Positions 1 to 5,209 of a DNA stretch of 5,209 nucleotides are shown one piece after another. Both the position numbers and the translations under genes were made by a program. The notes beneath the pieces were generated by a model. That model had not been told where the DNA came from. It worked only from the letters and a program-made list of their open reading frames with translations, and made no database searches. Every line of letters begins with the position of its first letter. The stretch's first letter is position 1. This DNA is from Chitinophaga pinensis (lineage in GTDB: Bacteria; Bacteroidota; Bacteroidia; SXHM01): positions 1 through 5,209 of the forward strand of contig CAMDBK010000224.1 in NCBI GenBank assembly GCA_945889235.1, written 5' to 3'.

Positions 1-98
1 GTGATTAGTGGGAGCCCATCAATTACAGGCTTTGGCGTGTCATGCGTTCCATCAAATACCTTTTTACAATAGGTGGACGCAGGAATACAACTATTCAT
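1..98 (-). CDS. hsdS: Type I restriction-modification specificity subunit HsdS, N-terminal fragment cut by the window edge
   Basis: Only the first 32 complete codons are in the window; the gene continues past base 1. The ATG at 98-96 overlaps the end of hsdM by 8 bases. The frame is open to the edge and reads VFDGTHDTPK at residues 14-23, then GLPLIT at residues 28-33. The DGTHDTPK...G.PLIT pattern is the typical entry into the first target-recognition domain of HsdS proteins. HsdS reads a split DNA target with two recognition domains and holds two HsdM subunits (M2S methyltransferase) plus HsdR (R2M2S nuclease). The position directly after hsdM supports the call independently. No strong ribosome-binding site is visible, so translation probably depends on ribosomes finishing hsdM. 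Whether the full gene is intact, and what it recognises, cannot be seen here. Confidence 0.9.
   Translation of the reverse strand, partial: MNSCIPASTYCKKVFDGTHDTPKPVIDGLPLI
91..98 (-). other. 8-base overlap joining hsdM stop and hsdS start
   Basis: The minus strand reads ATGAATAG: the hsdS ATG (98-96) lies inside the last codons of hsdM, whose TAG is at 93-91. The two frames differ by one base. Translational coupling would tie the amounts of the M and S subunits. The overlap is seen directly; coupling is inferred. Confidence 0.8.
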
Positions 99-1716
99 AC
101 TTCAATCCATTTAATTGTTTGTGAATTTCCTTTTCCAAGTTTTTTGATTCTGCAAAAAGACTGTTTAGATTGGCTTTAAAGCCATTCATTTTTGCTTCAA
201 ATTCCTTTGGCGTAATATCGTTATATTGAATCTTCACTTCAAAATATTGCCCGGCACTAAAGCTATAGTTTTTTTCTTTTATCTGCTCGTAAGAAACGAC
301 TGCTGTAAAATCTTCAACGGCTTCGTGCTTATTAAAGGTGTTGATGATGGTTTGTTCCTCTTCGGGTGAGAGCAATGTTTTTTTGTTCTTACCTTCCTTT
401 ACCGCAGTGCCCAGCTTCGAGGCATCCATCAATACGATATCACCTTTGGTATTAGCTCTATCCAAAAACAAAATACTTACATTGGTGCCTGTGGTGGCAA
501 AAATATTGCTCGGCATACTCACTACGCCACGCAACATTTTTTGTTCTACCAATCGTTCTCGTATTTTCTTTTCAATGCCGCTTTGTGCTGTTATAAAACC
601 AGTAGGAACTACAATAGCCGCTTTGCCTTTAGCTGATAGTGAAAACATAATGTGCTGAATAAACAAAGGGTAGATCGCCATCTTGTCTTTGTCCTTTTTG
701 GGTATATTGGGGAGCCCAGCAAAAAAGCGTTCGTTGTTTTGCTTGGTATCTAAATCGGCTACATAATCGCTAAAGTCTAACTTAAACGGTGGGTTAGAAA
801 CGATGTAATCAAATGCCATCAGTTTATCGCCTACTTTGTGGAAAGGCGTTTTAATAGTATTGCCTTGTATAATATTTTGAATAGAATGTACGAGGTTGTT
901 CAATATCAAATTCAAACGCAACATACTGCTCGATTTCTGCGAAATATCCTGCGAGTAAATGGTACAACGGTCTTCGCCAATGGCATGTGCCAAATTCATC
1001 AACAAGGTACCAGAACCTGCCGATGGGTCGTAACAGGTTACATTGCTCACGGGCTTATCTACCAAGATAGACGCCATGATTTTTGAAACGGCATGAGGTG
1101 TGTAATACTCGGCATATTTACCGCCACCGTCTTTATTGTAATCTTTAATGAGGTATTCAAAAATGGTAGAGAAGAAATCGAATTTCTGATTGAATATTTT
1201 CTCGAAACTAAAATTCACCAATTGGTTGATAATGGCTTTGCAGAAATTATCACGCTGGCTGCTATCGGTAATGTAATTGCTTATTTCATCAAACAAAACA
1301 ATCTTAGCACCTGTGCCTGTTTTTACAGAGAAAATATCATTGTTGAAAATGGCAATGTCTCTAAGGGTATCGTCAAAAAACTTTGCAAATTCTTCTTTGT
1401 CTTGTTTGTTGTAAAGGTTAGAAAGGAAATGTTCTCTTTTCAGTTTGGCACTGTCGGGGTTCATGCGTAGCAGCAGCATTTCGTATTGCTTATCGCTGTT
1501 TTGTGCAATTTCTTTTTCCCAACTTTCGGCTGTTGCCAATTTGGGTTCTAATTGTTTTACTTCATAGCCGAATTTATCGTTCATGAATTTATACAGAAAC
1601 ACTTGGGTAATGATTTTAAATTCATTGCCATCGTTTCCTAATCCATAAGAGGTACAAACACCTTTCAGGTTATCAATCAGCTCTTTTGTTTGTGCCGTAA
1701 AATCTTGTGTTATCAT
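91..1716 (-). CDS. hsdM: Type I restriction-modification DNA methyltransferase subunit HsdM (adenine-N6)
   Basis: The 541-residue protein is the usual size for HsdM. It should transfer a methyl group from S-adenosylmethionine to an adenine in the target chosen by HsdS, protecting host DNA, and it is also part of the restriction complex. An N-terminal helical HsdM domain covers about residues 8-150. Next comes GGGKYAEYYTP at 197-207 (the motif X region before the fold), then DPSAGSGT at 230-237 (SAM-binding motif I), SQDIS at 255-259 (motif II region) and the catalytic NPPF at 308-311 (motif IV). VVPTGFI at 369-375 and a GVVSMPSNIFATTGTNVSILFL stretch near 397-418 (key parts MPSNIF and TNVSILF) are also typical of the family. 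The last 40 or so residues are charged and helical, as expected for contact with HsdS. The motif order X-I-IV is that of gamma-class N6-adenine methyltransferases. The ATG overlaps the hsdR stop as ATGA, which fixes this start. No frameshift or missing catalytic residue is seen. Confidence 0.97.
   Translation of the reverse strand: MITQDFTAQTKELIDNLKGVCTSYGLGNDGNEFKIITQVFLYKFMNDKFGYEVKQLEPKLATAESWEKEIAQNSDKQYEMLLLRMNPDSAKLKREHFLSNLYNKQDKEEFAKFFDDTLRDIAIFNNDIFSVKTGTGAKIVLFDEISNYITDSSQRDNFCKAIINQLVNFSFEKIFNQKFDFFSTIFEYLIKDYNKDGGGKYAEYYTPHAVSKIMASILVDKPVSNVTCYDPSAGSGTLLMNLAHAIGEDRCTIYSQDISQKSSSMLRLNLILNNLVHSIQNIIQGNTIKTPFHKVGDKLMAFDYIVSNPPFKLDFSDYVADLDTKQNNERFFAGLPNIPKKDKDKMAIYPLFIQHIMFSLSAKGKAAIVVPTGFITAQSGIEKKIRERLVEQKMLRGVVSMPSNIFATTGTNVSILFLDRANTKGDIVLMDASKLGTAVKEGKNKKTLLSPEEEQTIINTFNKHEAVEDFTAVVSYEQIKEKNYSFSAGQYFEVKIQYNDITPKEFEAKMNGFKANLNSLFAESKNLEKEIHKQLNGLKYE
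1713..1716 (-). other. ATGA overlap joining hsdR stop and hsdM start
   Basis: On the minus strand the TGA stop of hsdR (1715-1713) and the ATG start of hsdM (1716-1714) share four bases. This arrangement usually means translation of the second gene depends on termination of the first. It helps keep HsdR and HsdM output linked and fixes the hsdM start codon. The overlap is seen directly; coupling is inferred. Confidence 0.85.
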
Positions 1717-4700
1717 GCTGCGTATTTTCCGTGATATTCGTTCATATATTCTTTTACTAAACAGGTGTTGATGTATTTCGCTGATTCGGGGTCGAGTTCA
1801 ATTTTGTTTTTTCCAAAACTGTTAAACACCATGGTCATTAGCTGCCCTTGGAAGTAAGCTTCGTTGTTTAGCATTTGGGTATTAATCAAAACCTTATCAT
1901 CTATCTGTTTCTTAATGTCCAACAGTGTGTCGCAAATTTCGCTTTCACGTTTGGAGATATTGCCTTTCTCTAAAATACGTTTGTGCATTCGGGCATACTT
2001 GGCATCGTTCTCATATTTTGCTTTTAGCAAATTGTTCTTGCGGTTTAGTTCGGTAACTTGGTCATAAATCTGTTGCAACGAACCAATGTTGTTTCGCATA
2101 TCTTCCTGCGTTATTTCGTCCAAATTCTTTTTGTCGAACAAGCGTTTCAACTCGTCATATAAATTCACAAACTGCGGGTCGTTTTGGTCGAAGTTACCGC
2201 CCAATGCCTCACGTGTTTTGCGAAGCATATCTTTTAACTGGTCGGCAATTACCATTTCTTCTTCCGAAATTTTACGGAACATGAACAGTACATTTTCCAA
2301 AGCTACATTCAGCAAATTGGTCGTGTCCACATTGTTTTCAATGTTGGCTTTCAGGTTCAGTAAATCCAAATGGCGTGCTGCTTCATTATAAAGTTGATTC
2401 AGTTTTTTGAAATCAACTTTTTCCAATAAATCAAAATGACCTTCTAAACGAATGAGGTTGTAAATATTTTTCGCAATTTCCAACGCCTTTTTAATCTCCA
2501 ATACTTGCTTGCGGTCTTCAATTTTGCTGATTTGTTGGGAAAATACTTCAGCATTTTTCAAATCATAATGAAATAATTTTTCCTTAATGATTTTTATTTC
2601 TTCTTCAATCTCTTCCTTCGATTTAAAGAGGTTGGTATAGTTTTGCATTTCATCACCCAGTTCTGCTTGCAATTCGTCAAAGTAGGCTTTGTTGGTAGCA
2701 TCAAACTCTTTGGTGATGTCAGCAAAATCTACCACGTAACCGTAACGGAATTTCTTGTACGGACGATTTACTCTTGTGAGTGTTTGCAGTAGGTTGTGAT
2801 TTTTGATTACCCTGCCAATGTATAGTTTCTTTAATCGCTTGGCGTCAAAACCAGTCAGCAACATATTGTAAACAAACAGAATATCAATCTTTCCATCTTT
2901 AAAATCGTCCACTTCATCTTTGCGGTGCTCTTTCGAGCCAATGTCATGCAGAATTAATGAAGCAACTAAGTTTTTACTTTGATCAACTTTATACATGCCA
3001 TATTCCACAGCAGGTTCGGCAGCCATCATATAAGGCTCAACTGTTTCTACCGTTTTTTGCGTTGGATTGTATTTGCTGATAAATATTTCAAATAATTTAC
3101 GGGCTTGCTCGGCACTGTCGCAAACTACCATAGCACCAACAGAGTGGTCGCCAAAACGAATTCTGCTTTTGATAAAATCCTGAACAATGTAATCCAGCAT
3201 TGGCTCTGCAAATTTTGCATGAGCATAAATGATGCGTTTGTCGGCATCGCCTTTTAATATCTCAACTTCCTTTAATGCTTCTTTCAATTGAAACTTGTAA
3301 GTGGTTTCAATATCCTCACGAATGAGTTTTAATGTATAGCCATCTGCAATAGAAGCATTGTAGTAATATTTGTGAATGTAATCACCAAAAGTCTGGCGAG
3401 ATGTTCTGTCGTTTCCAATTAAAGGAGTTCCAGTTAAGCCAATGATAATTGCGTTTCTGTCTGAATTAAAAAGGTTGGCTAAGAAACTACCAGTAGGGTT
3501 GTAACTGCGGTGTACTTCATCCAAGAAATAAATCCGTTGGCTGCTGATGTCGTAATCATTCGCTTTTAGCACATCGGTATCGTCTTTGAATTTCTGAATG
3601 TTTACAACCGTTATTTCTCTTTTGCCCGAAAGGTTGTGAATGGCTTGGCGGGTTCTGAAATTGCGAAGCAACTCATCTTTTGAGTTTACAGTATGTACAA
3701 TCAAACCACGACTAGTAAATTCTCGTTTCGCCTGATTCATTAAATCAATACGGTCAACAATGAAATAGAATTTGGGTACAATTCCTTTTTGCTGAAAATA
3801 GTCGGTCAGGTATTTTACATTGTAATAAGCAAGAGCCGTTTTCCCGCTGCCTTGCGTATGCCAGATAATTCCTTTCTTAATTCCATCATTCAATTTGCGT
3901 TCAATGGCATTGGTGGCAAACAACTGCGGATAACGCATGATGTGTTTTTCCAAACCCATTTCTTCGTTCACATACGCAATGCTGTATTTCAAAATCATTG
4001 CAAATCTGTCTTTGCTGAATAGTGAAGTAAGAATGCGATTGGTTGGGGAGTTGGGCTCTTTATTGGTAATAAATTCAGGCGAATGTTTAATGGCTGAAAG
4101 ATTATTGTCTTTCAAAACCAAATTTTCCAAATCGTCATCTTCTGCTTTTAATAAAGTCGTTAAATCGAATTTTTCTTCTTCTCTAAAGCAATTAAAGTTG
4201 GCAGAAGTATAAGAAGTGGAAGCATAAAATGCACCTTGAATCGGTTCAATAGATTCCATGTCGTATTCCATGTTATTGGAAAACACAAGTACCTGAGAGA
4301 TATTGATAAACTTGCGAAATTTCTTATTCTTGAAACGAACATTGATGCGGTCTCTTTCCTGCAAAACACCTTCTTGGTTATTGGGTTTCTTTACTTCCAC
4401 AAATGCCAAAGGCATTCCGTTTATGAGCAAAGTAATGTCAGGTCTGAATTCATCGTCACCGTTTTTGTAGGTGAGTTCAGTTACTACATGAAAGGAATTG
4501 TTGTTGAAATCCTTTAAGTCAATCAGTCTTGTCCCCGAAGTGGAAACAAGCAAGTTGTAAAATGCTTCGCCCAAATCTTCATTGTCTAAAACTAAAGAAA
4601 CATCATCAAACAATCTTTTAATGTCGCTTTGTTCCATTTCAGAATTGATGCGTTGAATGCTTTCCTCAAAAATATCGGTGAATATATTTGTCTCTAAATC

Positions 4701-4796
4701 CCATTTAGCCTTTGAAAGCGAAACGTAATTGTACCCCAGCCTGCACAGATGCAGAATAGCAGGTATTTTTACTCTTGTATTTTCGTTAAAGGCCAT
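1713..4796 (-). CDS. hsdR: Type I restriction endonuclease/translocase subunit HsdR
   Basis: The 1027-residue protein is close in length to other HsdR subunits of roughly 1000-1200 residues. It is the ATP-driven motor and nuclease of the R2M2S complex, which pulls in unmethylated DNA and cuts it away from the recognition site. An N-terminal PD-(D/E)xK nuclease domain is marked by PD at 119-120 and EVK at 134-136. Superfamily 2 helicase motifs follow: Walker A QGSGKT at 315-320, motif Ia region FIVDRIDL at 345-352, a DEVH box at 426-429, motif III TGTP at 455-458, motif V NMLLTGFDA at 644-652 and motif VI QTLTRVNR at 671-678. The rest, from about 700 to 1027, is charged and largely helical, with possible coiled coil near 725-775, and should dock on the methyltransferase. 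All core residues are present, so the enzyme is probably active. The first in-frame ATG gives a normal HsdR N-terminus. Only an A-rich stretch (AAGAATTAAAT) precedes it. It is the first gene of an hsdR-hsdM-hsdS operon. Confidence 0.97.
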   Translation of the reverse strand: MAFNENTRVKIPAILHLCRLGYNYVSLSKAKWDLETNIFTDIFEESIQRINSEMEQSDIKRLFDDVSLVLDNEDLGEAFYNLLVSTSGTRLIDLKDFNNNSFHVVTELTYKNGDDEFRPDITLLINGMPLAFVEVKKPNNQEGVLQERDRINVRFKNKKFRKFINISQVLVFSNNMEYDMESIEPIQGAFYASTSYTSANFNCFREEEKFDLTTLLKAEDDDLENLVLKDNNLSAIKHSPEFITNKEPNSPTNRILTSLFSKDRFAMILKYSIAYVNEEMGLEKHIMRYPQLFATNAIERKLNDGIKKGIIWHTQGSGKTALAYYNVKYLTDYFQQKGIVPKFYFIVDRIDLMNQAKREFTSRGLIVHTVNSKDELLRNFRTRQAIHNLSGKREITVVNIQKFKDDTDVLKANDYDISSQRIYFLDEVHRSYNPTGSFLANLFNSDRNAIIIGLTGTPLIGNDRTSRQTFGDYIHKYYYNASIADGYTLKLIREDIETTYKFQLKEALKEVEILKGDADKRIIYAHAKFAEPMLDYIVQDFIKSRIRFGDHSVGAMVVCDSAEQARKLFEIFISKYNPTQKTVETVEPYMMAAEPAVEYGMYKVDQSKNLVASLILHDIGSKEHRKDEVDDFKDGKIDILFVYNMLLTGFDAKRLKKLYIGRVIKNHNLLQTLTRVNRPYKKFRYGYVVDFADITKEFDATNKAYFDELQAELGDEMQNYTNLFKSKEEIEEEIKIIKEKLFHYDLKNAEVFSQQISKIEDRKQVLEIKKALEIAKNIYNLIRLEGHFDLLEKVDFKKLNQLYNEAARHLDLLNLKANIENNVDTTNLLNVALENVLFMFRKISEEEMVIADQLKDMLRKTREALGGNFDQNDPQFVNLYDELKRLFDKKNLDEITQEDMRNNIGSLQQIYDQVTELNRKNNLLKAKYENDAKYARMHKRILEKGNISKRESEICDTLLDIKKQIDDKVLINTQMLNNEAYFQGQLMTMVFNSFGKNKIELDPESAKYINTCLVKEYMNEYHGKYAA

Positions 4797-4812
4797 ATTT
4801 AATTCTTAATTT

Positions 4813-4884
4813 TCACTTTATTATTCTCGTGTCAGGATGTTGAAGTCTTTTTACACTTGCTGCCAACTCATTTATATCAGCCAT
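4813..4884 (-). other. Possible 23-residue leader ORF upstream of hsdR (coding-like, unproven)
   Basis: An ATG at 4884-4882 opens a 23-codon frame ending at TGA (4815-4813), only 16 bases before the hsdR start. The peptide begins MADINELAASVKRL, with balanced composition and no run of low-complexity residues. The same frame is open further upstream to 4938, just after a TAA at 4941-4939, and there reads WHKANPFWLDYSHF, so 41 codons are free of stops in AT-rich DNA. It could be a leader peptide, a relic of a longer gene, or part of a dispersed repeat that happens to be open. The start codon falls inside a perfect hairpin (4878-4894). I do not recognise the peptide and assign no function. Confidence 0.3.
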
Positions 4885-4917
4885 AAAATGGCTGTAATCT
4901 AACCAAAAAGGGTTGGC
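4862..4917. repeat. Outer 6-bp inverted repeat (GCCAAC...GTTGGC) enclosing the hairpin
   Basis: GCCAAC at 4862-4867 is the exact reverse complement of GTTGGC at 4912-4917, with 44 bases between. The 4878-4894 hairpin sits between the two arms, so the strand could fold as a bulged long stem. A short competing stem AACC/GGTT (4901-4904 with 4911-4914) overlaps the right arm. Each arm is short enough to arise by chance; the nesting is what makes it notable. Confidence 0.45.
4878..4894. repeat. Perfect 7-bp inverted repeat (CAGCCAT-AAA-ATGGCTG)
   Basis: CAGCCAT (4878-4884) and ATGGCTG (4888-4894) pair perfectly around a 3-base AAA loop. No run of T follows on either strand, so it does not look like an intrinsic terminator. 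On the minus strand it would form in the hsdR 5' leader and enclose the ATG of the short frame 4884-4813. It could be a protein-binding palindrome, an mRNA hairpin or part of a recombination site; the sequence does not decide. Confidence 0.75.
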
Positions 4918-4927
4918 TTTGTGCCAT

Positions 4928-4943
4928 AATAACCGCCGTTATT
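4928..4943. repeat. 6-bp inverted repeat (AATAAC-CGCC-GTTATT)
   Basis: AATAAC (4928-4933) and GTTATT (4938-4943) pair perfectly around a CGCC loop. It lies 26 bases beyond the stop of the recombinase relic, on the hsdR side, and next to the outer repeat arm at 4912-4917. No T run follows, so it is not a clear terminator. Its closeness to a recombinase tail suggests a possible old recombination site, which is inference only. Confidence 0.6.
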
Positions 4944-4969
4944 TATTTTACTAATGTATGATAAAAATA

Positions 4970-5068
4970 TTACAAATCGTCAAAAGGACTTTTTATTTGT
5001 TGAATACTTTTTGTACTAACATAAGTATATATTTCAGTTGTTTAGCTACTGCTATGCCCTAATAATTC
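4970..5068 (-). pseudogene. Decayed C-terminus of a tyrosine recombinase/integrase
   Basis: Read on the minus strand from 5068, the frame gives ELLGHSSS, a TAA stop at 5044-5042, then TTEIYTYVSTKSIQQIKSP and FDDL before a final TAA at 4972-4970. LLGHSS.(K)TTEIYTHVS is the hallmark C-terminal box of tyrosine recombinases: the His of LGH is a catalytic residue and the Tyr of IYT is the DNA nucleophile. The TAA stands where the family usually has Lys, so a single A-to-T change of an AAA codon would explain it. YTYVS replaces the usual YTHVS. Weaker traces continue upstream: minus-strand CAT CTA GAT AAA at about 5106-5095 matches the HLLEN region and AGA..AGT at about 5122-5114 the RHS region, but with frame changes. 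The gene is therefore dead and mostly gone. The ending KSPFDDL recalls the RSPLD-L ending of integron integrases and related chromosomal recombinases. It points toward hsdR and ends 173 bases before it. Confidence 0.82.
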
Positions 5069-5138
5069 TATTAGCAATAAGATTACAAAATTTATCTAGA
5101 TGAGCATTTAGAACTGCTTCTGAATATCTTTTCATAAT

Positions 5139-5207
5139 TTATAGTTGTTCTAATTGACGATAATAAAAATGGTTCCGATTGAAAAATGAAACTACAAGTG
5201 GTTCTGG
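5139..5207 (-). other. Open tail at window edge, possible C-terminus of an unidentified gene
   Basis: The minus strand is open from the window edge for 22 codons to a TAA at 5141-5139, reading PEPLVVSFFNRNHF then YYRQLEQL. The composition is protein-like, but 22 codons are too few to prove coding and I do not recognise it. It may be the end of a gene lying beyond 5209, or a chance open frame in the degraded recombinase region. It sits just upstream of the recombinase traces and in the same direction. Confidence 0.2.
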
Positions 5208-5209
5208 AA

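Noticed and set aside
378..384. A 7-base T run (A run on the coding strand) in hsdM, and a similar run near 269-275, as possible phase-variation tracts.
   Set aside because: Runs of seven A in lysine-rich AT-biased genes are ordinary. Phase-variable hsd genes usually carry longer homopolymers or multi-unit repeats, and the frame is intact here.
1093..1470. Long open frame on the + strand, 125 codons.
   Set aside because: It is antisense to the middle of hsdM, whose methyltransferase frame is unbroken and rich in family motifs. The + strand frame is a by-product of hsdM codon composition. The other + strand frames opposite hsdM and hsdR are rejected for the same reason.
4160..4369. Minus-strand open frame of 69 codons in a second frame inside hsdR.
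   Set aside because: It lies wholly within the hsdR coding sequence between the nuclease and helicase domains, has cysteine- and serine-rich chance composition, and shows no recognisable motif.
4897..4903. GTTAGAT on the minus strand fits the GTTRRRY core of an integron attC/attI site, near an integron-like recombinase tail.
   Set aside because: A 7-base pattern this loose is expected about once in a few hundred bases over two strands, and no matching RYYYAAC partner is placed to form a real attC stem. I do not call an integron site from it.
4878..4943. Intrinsic terminator between the recombinase relic and hsdR.
   Set aside because: The hairpins at 4878-4894 and 4928-4943 have no downstream T tract on either strand and modest GC content, so they do not meet the pattern.
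4950..4984. Possible hsdR promoter on the minus strand: TTGACG (4984-4979) with TACATTAG about 20 bases further, near the Bacteroidota -7 pattern TAnnTTTG.
   Set aside because: The -7 match has a mismatch at a key T and the spacing to the upstream TTG is 22, longer than usual. The element also lies inside the recombinase relic. AT-rich DNA gives such matches easily.

Overview
The window is most likely a piece of a Bacteroidota chromosome or mobile region. The basis is AT-rich DNA, start codons preceded by A-rich sequence rather than a Shine-Dalgarno motif, and a decayed tyrosine recombinase tail that looks like recombinases common in that phylum. This placement is inference and no genus can be named.

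All recognisable genes lie on the minus strand, so the window reads biologically from right to left. From 4796 down to 1 there is one compact type I restriction-modification operon in the order hsdR (4796-1713), hsdM (1716-91), hsdS (98-1, cut off by the window edge). hsdR and hsdM overlap by 4 bases (ATGA) and hsdM and hsdS overlap by 8 bases, so the three subunits are probably translated from one mRNA with coupling. HsdS would choose the target sequence, HsdM would methylate an adenine in it using S-adenosylmethionine, and HsdR would translocate on unmethylated DNA and cut it. Both complete genes keep their key motifs and look functional.

The 413 bases upstream of hsdR (4797-5209) hold no intact conventional gene. 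They contain the degraded C-terminus of a tyrosine recombinase/integrase (4970-5068, weaker traces to about 5128), which is interrupted by an in-frame TAA in the middle of its catalytic tail. Between this relic and hsdR lies a cluster of inverted repeats (4862-4943) overlapping a short frame that reads like coding sequence (4813-4884, open back to 4938). At the far right edge there is a 22-codon open tail (5207-5139) of unknown identity.

The layout suggests that the operon sits next to an old integration scar. The least explained part of the window is the structured, coding-like spacer between the recombinase relic and hsdR. The restriction-modification genes themselves are a known kind of system.
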